Numbered from the stretch's first letter, positions 15,646 through 24,826 are shown. The stretch: 64,000 bases of DNA from Microbacterium salitolerans (GCF_019720895.1 NZ_JAHKSH010000005.1:62001-126000), one strand, 5' to 3'. Notes: generated from the letters alone by a model not told the origin. Made by a program: numbers and translations.

Positions 15646-17796
15646 GTGACTTCCGACGCATCCGCTCCCGTGAGCCCGTCCGCCCCGATCGCCCAGAAGG
15701 TTCCCGTGCGGCGCACGCATCACGGCGACGCCTTCGTGGATCCCTACGAGTGGATGCGCGACAAGGAGTCGCCCGAGCTCGTCCGGCATCTGGAGGCCGA
15801 GAACGCGTATGCCGACGCCGCGCTGGCCCATCTCGAGCCGCTGCGCGAGAAGATCTTCCAGGAAATCAAGGGCCGAGTCCGCGAGTCCGATCTGTCGGTT
15901 CCCGTGCGACAGGGTGACTGGTGGTACTACGGGCGCTCGATCAAGGGGCAGCAGTACGGCCTGCAGTGCCGCGCGCCGATCGCCTCGGCCGACGACTGGA
16001 CGCCGCCGAATCTGACCGCCGAGCAGGACGTCCCCGGCGAGCAGGTGCTGCTCGACGCCAACATCGAGGCCGAGGGCGAGGAGTTCTTCTCGCTCGGCGC
16101 GTTCAGCGTGACGACCGACGGATCCCGCCTGCTCTGGGGCGTCGATGTCCGGGGAGACGAGCGCTACCTCGTGCGCGTGCGCGACATCGCCACGGGGGAG
16201 ATGCTGCCCGACGTGCTCGAGGAGATCGGCGCCGGCGCGCAGTTCACGCCCGACGGATCCTTCATCCTCTACTCGACCGTCGACGAGGCCTGGCGCCCGG
16301 ACCGGGTGTGGCTGCACCGCGTCGGCGACCCGACGCGCGAGCACGACGTCGAGATCTTCCACGAACCCGATGAGGCCTTCTGGGTCGGCGCGGGGTTCAC
16401 CCGCAGCGATCAGTTCCTCGAGATCGTGTCGGCGTCGAACACGACGAGCGCCGTCGACATGATCCGCACGGCCGACGTCCCCCGGCTCTACGCCGGCGGC
16501 GACGACGTCGATTCGATCTCCGTCTTCTCCCGCGACGAGCACGTCGAGTACTCCGTCGACCATGCGGTCATCGACGGGCGCGACTGGCTCTACGTGCTGC
16601 ACAATCAGGGCGCGCAGGACTTCACCCTCGTCCGCCTTCCGGCAGACGACGAGAACGCGACGCCAGAGACCGTCATCTCCCACCGCCAGGGAGTGCGCCT
16701 CGAGGACGTCGACTGCCTGCGCGACTTCGCGGTGGTCGAGTACCGCTCAGGCGGGATCCCCCGAGTCGGGATCCTCGACTACGCGACGCACGAGGTGCGG
16801 GAGATCGCGTTCGACGAACCGCTGTTCACCGCCGGCTCCGCCGGCAACCCCGAGTGGGAGCAGCCGACCGTACGTCTGCACTTCGGATCCTTCGTCACAC
16901 CCGGCACGGTGTACGACTACGACGTCGCGTCGCACGAGCTGCACCTGCGCAAGCGCGCGACGATCCTCGGCGACTACTCCCCCGACGACTACGGCCAGGA
17001 GCGCCTCTGGGTACCCGCCGGCGACGGCACGGAGATCCCGGTGTCCCTCGTCTGGAAGCGCTCGTTCGGCGCCCCCGGATCCGCCCCTCGCCCCGTCCAC
17101 CTGTACGGCTACGGCGCATACGAGCACTCGATCGACCCCGCGTTCTCGACAGCGCGCCTGTCGCTGCTCGATCGCGGCGTCGTCTTCGCGATCGCGCACG
17201 TGCGCGGCGGCGGCGAGATGGGCCGCGCCTGGTACGAGGGCGGCAAGCTGACGCACAAGCGCAACAGCTTCACCGACTTCGTCGACGTCGCTCGCCATCT
17301 CGTGAACGGCGGCTATACGACGCCCGCGCAGATCGTCGCCGAGGGCGGATCCGCAGGCGGCCTTCTGATGGGCGCGATCGCCAACCTCGCGCCGGAGATG
17401 TTCGGCGGCGTGCTCGCGGACGTGCCGTTCGTCGACACGCTCACGACGATCCTGGATCCGTCGCTCCCCCTGACCGTCATCGAGTGGGAGGAGTGGGGCG
17501 ACCCGCTGCACGATCCCGATGTCTACGCCTACATGAAGTCGTACTCGCCGTACGAGAACGTGCGCGAGGGCGTGCACTACCCGCGGATCCTCGCGATGAC
17601 GTCGCTCAACGACACGCGCGTGTACTACGTGGAGCCGGCCAAGTGGGTGCAGCGCCTGCGCGAGGTCGGCGCCGACGTGCTGCTGAAGTGCGAGATGGTC
17701 GCCGGACACGGCGGCGTGAGCGGCCGATACAACGCGTGGCACGAGCGCGCCTTCCAGCTCGCCTGGATGCTCGACGTGCTCGGCATCCGGGACTAG
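15646..17796 (+). CDS. ptrB: S9A family oligopeptidase (protease II, PtrB type)
   Basis: A 716-residue cytoplasmic serine oligopeptidase. The N-terminal ~420 residues form the beta-propeller that limits access to short peptides, and the rest is an alpha/beta-hydrolase domain. The triad can be placed: Ser569 in EGGSAGGL, Asp656 in TSLNDTRV and His688 in AGHGG. Protease II (after Lys/Arg) is favoured over prolyl oligopeptidase by the FVDTLTTILDPSLPLTVIEW segment and the DPYEWMRDKESPEL start. Length matches oligopeptidase B. GTG start, with a leaderless promoter; the convergent pfkA shares its terminator. Confidence 0.94.
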   Translation: MTSDASAPVSPSAPIAQKVPVRRTHHGDAFVDPYEWMRDKESPELVRHLEAENAYADAALAHLEPLREKIFQEIKGRVRESDLSVPVRQGDWWYYGRSIKGQQYGLQCRAPIASADDWTPPNLTAEQDVPGEQVLLDANIEAEGEEFFSLGAFSVTTDGSRLLWGVDVRGDERYLVRVRDIATGEMLPDVLEEIGAGAQFTPDGSFILYSTVDEAWRPDRVWLHRVGDPTREHDVEIFHEPDEAFWVGAGFTRSDQFLEIVSASNTTSAVDMIRTADVPRLYAGGDDVDSISVFSRDEHVEYSVDHAVIDGRDWLYVLHNQGAQDFTLVRLPADDENATPETVISHRQGVRLEDVDCLRDFAVVEYRSGGIPRVGILDYATHEVREIAFDEPLFTAGSAGNPEWEQPTVRLHFGSFVTPGTVYDYDVASHELHLRKRATILGDYSPDDYGQERLWVPAGDGTEIPVSLVWKRSFGAPGSAPRPVHLYGYGAYEHSIDPAFSTARLSLLDRGVVFAIAHVRGGGEMGRAWYEGGKLTHKRNSFTDFVDVARHLVNGGYTTPAQIVAEGGSAGGLLMGAIANLAPEMFGGVLADVPFVDTLTTILDPSLPLTVIEWEEWGDPLHDPDVYAYMKSYSPYENVREGVHYPRILAMTSLNDTRVYYVEPAKWVQRLREVGADVLLKCEMVAGHGGVSGRYNAWHERAFQLAWMLDVLGIRD

Positions 17797-17807
17797 TCCG
17801 ACGCGAC

Positions 17808-17846
17808 AGGAGGGGGTGGAGGCGCACAGCGCCTCCACCCCCTCCT
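17808..17846. terminator. Bidirectional terminator between ptrB and pfkA
   Basis: An 18-bp perfect stem; the inner arms are GGAGGGGGTGGAGGCGC (17809-17825) and its complement at 17829-17845, around an ACA loop. The genes converge here. Confidence 0.9.
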
Positions 17847-17862
17847 CGCTGGGTCGTGTGGG

Positions 17863-18891
17863 TCAGCCGAACAGCGCCGCGGCCTCGTCGAATCGCTGCT
17901 GCGGGACCTCGTTGAGCTCGCCGAGCGCCTCGTCGAACGAGACGCGCGCGATGTCGGTGCCCTTCATCGCGACCATCTGTCCCCACGCCCCCTCGACGAC
18001 CGCGTCGGCGGCGTGGAGGCCCAGACGCGTCGCGAGCACGCGGTCGAACGCCGAGGGCGACCCGCCGCGCTGGATGTGGCCGAGCACGGTCGAGCGGGTC
18101 TCGATGCCGGTCTTCTGCTCGATCATCGGGGCGAGCACTTCGCCGATGCCGCCCAGGCGCGGACGGTTGAACGCGTCGAGCCCTTTGTCGGAGTAGGCCT
18201 CTTCCTGTCCCTTGAGCTTGAAGCCCTCGGCCACGACCACGAGCGGCGCACGGCCGCGCTCGCTCGCGCTCTCCACCTGCTCGCAGATCTCCTCGATTGT
18301 GAGGGGGACCTCGGGGATGCAGATGATGTGCGCGCCGGCCGCCATCCCCGAATGGAGGGCGATCCAGCCGACGTGGCGTCCCATGACCTCGGCCACCATG
18401 CAGCGCTGGTGCGAGTCGCCCGTCGTCCGCAGGCGGTCCATCGCCTCGGAGGCGATGTTCACGGCCGTGTCGAAGCCGAACGAGTAGTCGGTGGCTCGCA
18501 GGTCGTTGTCGATCGTCTTCGGGACGCCGACCACGGGGACGCCGTCGTTCCACAGGCGGTTGGCCGCCGCGAGCGTGCCCTCGCCGCCGATCGCGATGAC
18601 GCCGTCGAGCTTGTGGCCCCACATCGTCTTCTTGATGTTGTCGGCGCCGCCGCGGTCGCCCTCGTACGGGTTCGTGCGGCTGGTCCCGAGGATCGTGCCG
18701 CCGACCTTCGACAGGCCCTTCACATCGCGGCGCTGCAGGGGGAAGAAGTCGGCGTCGACGAGGCCCCGCCAGCCATCGCGGATGCCGACGAAGTCGATGC
18801 CGTACTTGCGCGAGCCCTTGAGGACTGCTGCGCGGATGACGGCGTTGAGGCCTGGGCAGTCGCCGCCCGAGGTGAGGATCCCGATCTTCAT
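17863..18891 (-). CDS. pfkA: 6-phosphofructokinase
   Basis: A 342-residue glycolytic enzyme phosphorylating fructose 6-phosphate. Motifs: LTSGGDCPGLNAVIR at the N terminus, IGGEGTLAAANRL, VPKTIDNDLRATDYSFGFDTA and CMVAEVMGRHVGWIA. The residue that separates donors is Gly (GGEGT), as in ATP enzymes, where pyrophosphate enzymes have Asp. The Lys in PKTIDNDL is shared with pyrophosphate and long-chain actinobacterial types. ATP is the likelier donor. Start ATG at 18891 with a TAGTGT box 7 nt upstream. Confidence 0.95.
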   Translation of the reverse strand: MKIGILTSGGDCPGLNAVIRAAVLKGSRKYGIDFVGIRDGWRGLVDADFFPLQRRDVKGLSKVGGTILGTSRTNPYEGDRGGADNIKKTMWGHKLDGVIAIGGEGTLAAANRLWNDGVPVVGVPKTIDNDLRATDYSFGFDTAVNIASEAMDRLRTTGDSHQRCMVAEVMGRHVGWIALHSGMAAGAHIICIPEVPLTIEEICEQVESASERGRAPLVVVAEGFKLKGQEEAYSDKGLDAFNRPRLGGIGEVLAPMIEQKTGIETRSTVLGHIQRGGSPSAFDRVLATRLGLHAADAVVEGAWGQMVAMKGTDIARVSFDEALGELNEVPQQRFDEAAALFG

Positions 18892-18898
18892 GAGTTCG

Positions 18899-18904
18899 AC
18901 ACTA
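18899..18904 (-). promoter_or_regulatory. Leaderless -10 box for pfkA
   Basis: TAGTGT on the minus strand, 7 nt before the ATG at 18891. It lies between the helicase stop and pfkA, so pfkA need not depend on the helicase transcript. Confidence 0.6.
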
Positions 18905-18959
18905 TTGCCTCACAGCTCACGACGCACAGCGACGGCCCGGGAGTTCACGCGCGCCGCGC

Positions 18960-21110
18960 TCAGGATCCGAGTTCGTCGCGCAGGAGCGACTTGAGAGCCG
19001 CCAGCTGCACCGACTCGACGGCGTCGTCGCCCGTCTTCTCGCCGTCGAGTGCCCGCGCCGCGAGACCCTCCTTCTGGTCGATGAGCTCGGCGATCTTCTG
19101 GTCGATCGTGTGCGCCGCGATGATGCGCCACGCCGTGACCGGCTCGTCCTGGCCGATGCGGTGCACACGGTCGATCGCCTGCGTCTGCTCGGCCGCCGTC
19201 CAGCTCAGCTCGGCGAGCACGACGTTCGACGCCGCCTGCAGGTTGACGCCGACGCCGGCAGCCGTGAGCGAGCAGACGGCGATCCCGACCTCGGGGTCGT
19301 CGTTGAAGGCGTCGATCGCCTGCTGGCGGGACGTGGTGCTCTGCTCCCCGCGGATGGAGACCGACGAGATGCCCGCCTCCTTGAACTGCTTCTCGGCCTG
19401 ATCCATGACGTCGATGTGCTTCGCGAAGAAGACCACCTTGCCGACGGACCGCACGAGCTGCGCCGCGTAGTCGGCGGCCAGCTGAGCCTTGCCCTGGCCG
19501 ATGCGGCGCACCATCGTGAAGACGTTGTCGCCGTCGCCTCCCGCGGCGCGCGACTCCTCGAGCTCCCCCATCGCCACGAGGTGCACGATGTCCTCGTCGA
19601 TCTCGCCGGGTTCGAGGCCGCGGTCGCCGCGCGCCTCGAGGATGCGGCGATAGCGGGCCGCGAGGCGCCGCGCGAGCTCGCGCTCCGCCTGAGCGATCGA
19701 GCGGCCGAACTCGTCGTCGAGCTGCACGGGCATGTCTGCCACGAGCTTGTCGGGCAGGTCGCGCGCGACGTCCTTCTTGCGGCGGCGGACGATGCCCAGG
19801 TCGATGACCGCCTGGCGGGCGGCCGGATAGAACGACTTGTCGGCGGGCGTGTAGCCCGTGGCGTCGAGGCGATCCATGAGCTCGGCGCCGGGCTTGGTGC
19901 CGTCGGTCCAGCCGAGGAAGCGCCAGATGGCGTCGAAGTCCTCGACGTCGTTGATGAGCGGGGTGCCGGTCAGCGCCATCATGAGCGGGTTGCCGTCCGG
20001 CGTCGTGTCGCGCACGCGCTGGGACAGGGCGAGCACGTTCTGCGAGCGCTGCGACGAGAGGTTCTTGATGAAGTGCGCCTCGTCGACGACCATGCCGCGC
20101 AGCCCCACCTCGGCGAGCCAGCCGAGATGGCGGTCGAGGATCTCGTAGTTGACGATGAAGACGTCGGCGAATGCATCGATGTCGTGGCCGTCGCCCATGA
20201 TCACGCTGGCCGTGCGCTGGGGCGTCCACCGCTCGACCTCGCGCGCCCAGTTCATCTTCACGACGTTGGGCACGACGACGAGCAGCGGGTACGCGTTCGC
20301 AACCGACGCCGCGAGCACCGACTGGGCCGTCTTGCCGAGGCCCGGCTCATCGGCGAGCAGGAAGCTGCGGTGGCCCTCGCGGACCGATTCGAGGAAGCGC
20401 GACTGATGCGGCATGACGGTGAGCCCGCGCGGGGAGAGCCGGTCGAACTCGGGAATCTCGGGCAGCGGCATGACGGCCGGGCCGCCGCCGGCGCCCTGTG
20501 CGAATGACTTGTAGAGCGGTCCCATGAGCTCCCAGTCGTCGAGGCGATGACGGGAGTGCGGCGTCGGCTCGAGGCGGGCGGGATCCGGCGCGAGGAAGGG
20601 ATTCGACTCGATGCGCGCGTCGACCTGCGACGGACGGACCGCGCGCTCGGACGCGACAGCCGGCACGATCGACTGCTGCGCGACGGGCTTCGCATCGTCG
20701 ATCACGAGCTCCTCCGGCGCGAGCTCGACGCCCGCGTCGAGCAGCCAGTCGCGGCGCATGCGCTTCGCGACCGGTGTCGTCGCCTGGTCGACCTCGAGCA
20801 GCTGGATCAGCGACGTGTCGCGCGCCGCCGTCTTCGCCAGGATCGTCGCGACGCCGTCGAGGCGCTTGAGCAGATCCGCGCGTCCGGCGTCGCCCAGCGA
20901 TGCGTCGGCCTTCACGCGAGCTCGCTCCTCGCGGACGAGGAACGCGATCACCTGGAACTTGACGCGGTTCGTCGGCCCGAGCTTGTTCTTCTGGGCCTTC
21001 GCCTCGACCTCGCGCACCTTGCGCGCGAGGATCGGGATGATGGGCGCCTCGTCATCGCGACGGGCGGACGAGGACTTCTTGCGCTGTCGCGCGGGCGCCG
21101 TGGTCGGCAT
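18960..21110 (-). CDS. SNF2-family DEAD/H-box helicase
   Basis: A 716-residue superfamily 2 ATPase that likely moves along double-stranded DNA in repair or transcription recycling. About 240 residues of charged N-terminal region precede the core. Walker A is ADEPGLGKTAQS, Walker B VVDEAHFIKN (DEAH), motif III ALTGTPLIN, and the C-terminal lobe has VVFFAKHIDVMDQ, CSLTAAGVGVNLQAA and motif VI QAIDRVHRIGQ. The arrangement resembles HepA/SMARCAL1-type proteins. A strong Shine-Dalgarno AGGAGG precedes the ATG. Its transcript runs toward pfkA, 68 bp downstream. Confidence 0.9.
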   Translation of the reverse strand: MPTTAPARQRKKSSSARRDDEAPIIPILARKVREVEAKAQKNKLGPTNRVKFQVIAFLVREERARVKADASLGDAGRADLLKRLDGVATILAKTAARDTSLIQLLEVDQATTPVAKRMRRDWLLDAGVELAPEELVIDDAKPVAQQSIVPAVASERAVRPSQVDARIESNPFLAPDPARLEPTPHSRHRLDDWELMGPLYKSFAQGAGGGPAVMPLPEIPEFDRLSPRGLTVMPHQSRFLESVREGHRSFLLADEPGLGKTAQSVLAASVANAYPLLVVVPNVVKMNWAREVERWTPQRTASVIMGDGHDIDAFADVFIVNYEILDRHLGWLAEVGLRGMVVDEAHFIKNLSSQRSQNVLALSQRVRDTTPDGNPLMMALTGTPLINDVEDFDAIWRFLGWTDGTKPGAELMDRLDATGYTPADKSFYPAARQAVIDLGIVRRRKKDVARDLPDKLVADMPVQLDDEFGRSIAQAERELARRLAARYRRILEARGDRGLEPGEIDEDIVHLVAMGELEESRAAGGDGDNVFTMVRRIGQGKAQLAADYAAQLVRSVGKVVFFAKHIDVMDQAEKQFKEAGISSVSIRGEQSTTSRQQAIDAFNDDPEVGIAVCSLTAAGVGVNLQAASNVVLAELSWTAAEQTQAIDRVHRIGQDEPVTAWRIIAAHTIDQKIAELIDQKEGLAARALDGEKTGDDAVESVQLAALKSLLRDELGS

Positions 21111-21293
21111 GCTCCTCCTGAGCGTTGATCACCGCGGGCCGTGAAGCCGGCGGGCCGTGAGATCGTGCGTCCGCGGAACAGGGCGCAGGACCTGCCATGG
21201 TCGAGCGCGAGCCGGAGAGCCCGGCCGAAGTGCGCCGCGGGTGACGACGGACAGTCTACGCCATGTCGCGGCGTGTCCGCGGATTCTCGCAGG

Positions 21294-21299
21294 TAGCCT
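21294..21299 (+). promoter_or_regulatory. Leaderless -10 box for deoC
   Basis: TAGCCT, exactly 6 nt before the ATG at 21306. Confidence 0.65.
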
Positions 21300-21305
21300 G
21301 GGGAT

Positions 21306-22025
21306 ATGGCAGTCGAGCTCACAGAAGCACACGTCGCGCAGGCGATCGATCACGCGATCCTCAAGCCCAACTTCACGCGGGCGGAGGTCGATCGCGAGCT
21401 CGACATCGCGGCCGAGTGGGGCGTCTTCAGCGTCTGCGTGCGCCCATCCGACATCCCCTACGCCGTGAAGCGCCTCGACGGCACGGGCGTCGCGGTCGGC
21501 ACCGTCATCGGCTTCCCGCACGGCACCACGTCGTCGGCCGCGAAGGTCGCCGAGCTGCGGCAGGCAAAGGCAGACGGCGCGATCGAGTTCGACATGGTGA
21601 TCCACATCGGCGGCCTCCTCTCGCGCGAGGACGAGCGCGTCGTCGACGACATCCGTGCGGTCGTCGAGGCGGCCGACGGATCCGTGTCGAAGGTGATCCT
21701 CGAGACCAGCTTCCTCGACGACGAGCAGATCGCGCGCGGCTCGCGACTCACCGAGCAGGGCGGCGCGACGTTCGTCAAGACGTCGACCGGATTCGCAGGC
21801 GGCGGCGCGACCATCGAGCACGTGTCGCTCATGCGTGCGAGCGTCTCCCCCGCGGTCCAGGTCAAGGCCTCGGGCGGCGTGCGCGGCCTCGAGGCGGCAG
21901 AGGCGATGCTCGCGGCCGGTGCGACGCGGCTCGGAACGAGCGCCAGCGCGACGATCCTCGGCGAGCTGCGCGCCCGCACCTCCGGCCTCACGGCGACCCT
22001 CTCCGAGGACTCCTCGAGCTACTGA
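21306..22025 (+). CDS. deoC: Deoxyribose-phosphate aldolase
   Basis: A 239-residue class I aldolase splitting 2-deoxyribose 5-phosphate to glyceraldehyde 3-phosphate and acetaldehyde in deoxynucleoside salvage. The TIM-barrel landmarks are present: IDHAILKPNFT, TVIGFPHGTTSSAAKVAE, IEFDMVIHIGGL, the Schiff-base Lys158 in FVKTSTGFAGGGAT and the second lysine in VKASGGVRG. Full length for the family. It stands alone, without deoA or deoD nearby. The convergent ribF ends 7 bp away with no room for a separate terminator. Confidence 0.95.
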   Translation: MAVELTEAHVAQAIDHAILKPNFTRAEVDRELDIAAEWGVFSVCVRPSDIPYAVKRLDGTGVAVGTVIGFPHGTTSSAAKVAELRQAKADGAIEFDMVIHIGGLLSREDERVVDDIRAVVEAADGSVSKVILETSFLDDEQIARGSRLTEQGGATFVKTSTGFAGGGATIEHVSLMRASVSPAVQVKASGGVRGLEAAEAMLAAGATRLGTSASATILGELRARTSGLTATLSEDSSSY

Positions 22026-22032
22026 GCGGGCG

Positions 22033-23007
22033 TCAGCGCAGCAGCTCGCGCGCACGATCGACATCGCTCCGCATCTGCGCGATGAGCGGCTCGAGGCCGT
22101 CGAAGGCGACCATGCCGCGGATCCACGCGACGAACTCGACGTCGACGCTGCGGTCGTAGAGGTCGAGGTCGTCGCGATCGATCACGTGCGCCTCGACGAC
22201 GCGCTGCGGGACGTCGTCGAAGGTCGGGTTCGTCCCGACCGAGATCGCCGCGGGATAGCGCGACCCCGTCCCCAGCTCGCCCTCGGGGCGGCGCACGATG
22301 AGCCAACCCGCGTAGACGCCGTCAGCGGGCACGAAGCCCGCGAGGTCGGGCGCGAGATTCGCGGTCGGGAAGCCGAGTTCGCGCCCGCGCTGGAGTCCGT
22401 GCACGACCTCGCCGCGCACCGCGTGGCTGCGGCCGAGCAGCTTCGCCGCCCGCTCGACGTCGCCCTCGCTCAGCAGCTCGCGGATCCACGTCGACGAGAC
22501 GCGCCTGCCCGCATCGGCGCCCGCGGCCGCGGCGCTCGCGACGTCGCGCATCTTCTCGACCGTGAACCCGTGCTCCGCTCCCATGCGGCGCAGCAGGTCG
22601 ACATCGCCCGCGCCGTGCGCGCCGAAGCGGAAGTCCTCCCCGACGAGCACGCGCTGCGTGCGCAGCCCCTCGACGAGATAACGCATCACGAAATCCTCAG
22701 CCGGAACGGACGCGAGCGCCTCATCGAAGGTCAGGACGAGCGCGGCGTCGAGGCCGGTTGCCGCGAGGAGATCGATCTTCTGCTCGACGCCGACGACCTG
22801 CTCCGGACACCGCTCCGGGGCGATCGTCGCCAGCGGATTGCGGTCGAAGGTGACCGCGACCGTGCGCGCGTCGCGCGACGCGGCATCGACGAGGAGCTTC
22901 TCGACGATGGCGCGATGACCCGCGTGGAGACCGTCGAACTTGCCGATCGCGACGACGCTCTCGCCGAAGTCGCTCGGGATCGACGAGGCGTCGCGGAAGA
23001 CGATCAC
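22033..23007 (-). CDS. ribF: Bifunctional riboflavin kinase / FAD synthetase
   Basis: A 324-residue enzyme that makes FMN and then FAD. The N-terminal adenylyltransferase domain shows AIGKFDGLHAGHRAIVEKL (G-x-F-D-G-x-H-x-G-H) and SSTWIRELLSEGDVERA. The C-terminal kinase domain shows GRELGFPTANL and GVYAGW with SVGTNPTFDD. The GTG start at 23007 overlaps the stop of the upstream membrane-protein gene by 4 bp (GTGA), so the two are translated together. In relatives it sits between truB and rpsO; here two small membrane-protein genes lie between truB and ribF. Confidence 0.95.
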   Translation of the reverse strand: MIVFRDASSIPSDFGESVVAIGKFDGLHAGHRAIVEKLLVDAASRDARTVAVTFDRNPLATIAPERCPEQVVGVEQKIDLLAATGLDAALVLTFDEALASVPAEDFVMRYLVEGLRTQRVLVGEDFRFGAHGAGDVDLLRRMGAEHGFTVEKMRDVASAAAAGADAGRRVSSTWIRELLSEGDVERAAKLLGRSHAVRGEVVHGLQRGRELGFPTANLAPDLAGFVPADGVYAGWLIVRRPEGELGTGSRYPAAISVGTNPTFDDVPQRVVEAHVIDRDDLDLYDRSVDVEFVAWIRGMVAFDGLEPLIAQMRSDVDRARELLR

Positions 23008-23432
23008 GCGGCGCGCTCCGTGTGCGGCGGGCGATGGGCGCGGAGGTACCACATCCCGAGGACCGGCAGAACCAGCGGGATCCACACGTAGCCGGCCCCG
23101 TACAGCGACCAGACCGTCGCGTCGGCATGGAAGACATCGGGCATCGCCCAGCTGAGCGTGCCGATCACCAGGACGCCCACCAGCTCGAACGCGACCGCGA
23201 TCTGCGCGATGCGATGCCACGTGCCGCTGCGCGACAGCAGCAGTGCGACGGTGGCGAGGATGTACACCACTGCCGCGAGTGCGCTCAGCAGATACGGAAC
23301 AGGCGCCTCGTCGAACCGGCCGACGATCTGCACGAACGAGCGGCCCGTGGCGGCGAGCGCCATGACCGCGTACACGAAGGTGAGAACGGTTCCGACGCCC
23401 GTGATGCGGCGCCCCGAGACGGTGTCAGGCAT
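23004..23432 (-). CDS. Small four-helix membrane protein upstream of ribF
   Basis: A 142-residue protein of unknown function with four predicted membrane helices: VLTFVYAVMALAAT, LLSALAAVVYILATVALLL, AFELVGVLVIGTLSWAM and WIPLVLPVLGMWYL. The tail is basic and His/Arg-rich (RAHRPPHTERAA). Its end overlaps ribF by 4 bp, suggesting coupled translation. The start at 23432 (MPDTVSGRR) was chosen because TACAAT lies 9 nt upstream and a longer in-frame reading adds only a low-complexity stretch. A role in flavin transport is possible only by position and is not supported by any motif. Confidence 0.75.
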   Translation of the reverse strand: MPDTVSGRRITGVGTVLTFVYAVMALAATGRSFVQIVGRFDEAPVPYLLSALAAVVYILATVALLLSRSGTWHRIAQIAVAFELVGVLVIGTLSWAMPDVFHADATVWSLYGAGYVWIPLVLPVLGMWYLRAHRPPHTERAA

Positions 23433-23441
23433 ATCGGTTCG

Positions 23442-23447
23442 ATTGTA
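23442..23447 (-). promoter_or_regulatory. -10 box of the small membrane protein-ribF operon
   Basis: TACAAT on the minus strand, near-consensus, 9 nt before the ATG at 23432. The leader would be only 2-3 nt. Confidence 0.5.
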
Positions 23448-23566
23448 GTCGGCGCGTCCGACGCGAGCGTCTCGCCGATGCCGCTGCGGCACAGCGGCGG
23501 AAGGAGTGCGTTCCGGGTGCGCGTGTCGATCTCCGAGGCGCCGACGGCACCCCGCGCGCGAGTCGC

Positions 23567-23935
23567 TCACGCGATCTGCACGGTCCAGATGACGTGCATG
23601 CGGTAGATCATGACCGCGACGGCCAGCGCGAGCACCCCCATGACGACGACGCTCCACCGGCCGCGATCGACGAACGCCCACACGATTCCTCCGACGGGGA
23701 GGATCGCGGCGGACACGAGATACGTCCAGAACTCGAGCAGGCTTCCCGTCGGAACGTTGCCGACGAGCGGGGCGACGATGGCCAGGACGATCTGCGCGAG
23801 CAGCAGGAGCTGGACGAGGATCAGGGACCCGACCGAGACGTCACCGGGGCGCCGGCCGACGAGGCCGAGCACGATGCAGAGCGCGCCCGCGGCGCACGCG
23901 ATCGCGATCTGCGCGATCGTGAACCAGAGGATCAT
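23567..23935 (-). CDS. Small four-helix membrane protein overlapping truB
   Basis: A 122-residue protein of unknown function with four hydrophobic segments: FTIAQIAIACAAGALCIVLG, LILVQLLLLAQIVLAIVAPL, LVSAAILPVGGIVWAFV and WSVVVMGVLALAVAVMIYRM. Its ATG overlaps the truB stop by 4 bp (ATGA), so it is probably translated from the truB mRNA. Size and layout resemble the other small membrane protein before ribF, but the sequences do not look alike. No function proposed. Confidence 0.75.
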   Translation of the reverse strand: MILWFTIAQIAIACAAGALCIVLGLVGRRPGDVSVGSLILVQLLLLAQIVLAIVAPLVGNVPTGSLLEFWTYLVSAAILPVGGIVWAFVDRGRWSVVVMGVLALAVAVMIYRMHVIWTVQIA

Positions 23936-24819
23936 CGCTGCCGTTCCGGCATGTTCATGACGCTCTTCATCGCCGAGCCGCGACGCTCCACGACGCCGAC
24001 GAGCTCGCCGTCCGGGTCGATCGCCGCGCGCTGCCCGTCGAATGACTCGGGCACGTCCGTGCGCTTGCCGTGCCGCAGGTCGCGCGCCGTATCAGCCGGC
24101 ACATCGATGCGGCCGAGCACGAGCGCCGCCGCGTCGGCCGGCGAGGTGAGGGTCGCATCCGCGATCTCGTCGACGACGGCCGCCCCCGCGACCTCGAACC
24201 GCCCCACGTGCGTCCGGCGCAGCATCGTGAGATGGCCGCCGACGCCGAGATCCGCTCCGAGGTCCCGTGCGAGAGCGCGGATGTACGTGCCGGAGGAGCA
24301 CACGACCTCGACGTCGAGCTCGATCGCGTCCTCCGCGCGACGCACGTCGGCGACGTCGAAGCGGGAGATGACCACGTCGCGTGCCTTCAGCTGCACGTCC
24401 TCCCCCGCGCGCACGCGGTCGTATGCGCGCTTCCCGTCGACCTTGATCGCCGACACGGCGCTCGGGATCTGGGAGATCTCCCCCGTCAGCGCCGCGACGC
24501 CTGCGCGGATCCGCTCCTCCGTCACCCGCGCGATCGCCTCCGACGATGCCACCCCGACGATGTCGCCGTCGGCGTCGTCGCTCGTGGTCGTCTGGCCGAG
24601 ACGGATCGTGGCGCGGTAGGTCTTGCCGAGGCCGACGATGAACGTGAGCAGCCGGGTCGCACCTTCGACCCCGACGATCAGGAGCCCCGTCGCCAGGGGG
24701 TCGAGCGTTCCCGCGTGCCCCACCTTGCGCGTCCCGAGAGCCCTGCGCGTGCGGGCGACGACGTCGTGACTCGTGATTCCCTGCGGCTTGTCGACCAGCA
24801 GGATCCCGGATTCGGCCAT
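23932..24819 (-). CDS. truB: tRNA pseudouridine-55 synthase
   Basis: A 295-residue enzyme converting U55 in the T-loop of tRNAs. Recognised by GILLVDKPQGITSHDVVAR, VGHAGTLDPLATGLLIVGVEGATRL with catalytic Asp in GTLDP, TYRATIRLGQTT and VVCSSGTYIRALARDLG. The C-terminal part is the actinobacterial extension. Two ATGs are possible (24825 and 24819). The second, MAESGILL, is chosen because the TAGGCT box then sits 7 nt upstream; from the first it would be 1 nt. Confidence 0.95.
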   Translation of the reverse strand: MAESGILLVDKPQGITSHDVVARTRRALGTRKVGHAGTLDPLATGLLIVGVEGATRLLTFIVGLGKTYRATIRLGQTTTSDDADGDIVGVASSEAIARVTEERIRAGVAALTGEISQIPSAVSAIKVDGKRAYDRVRAGEDVQLKARDVVISRFDVADVRRAEDAIELDVEVVCSSGTYIRALARDLGADLGVGGHLTMLRRTHVGRFEVAGAAVVDEIADATLTSPADAAALVLGRIDVPADTARDLRHGKRTDVPESFDGQRAAIDPDGELVGVVERRGSAMKSVMNMPERQR

Positions 24820-24826
24820 GTACATC

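Noticed and set aside
23007-24819. Search for an FMN riboswitch upstream of ribF and truB
   Set aside because: ribF is translationally coupled to the gene before it and no conserved RFN-type multi-stem element was found.
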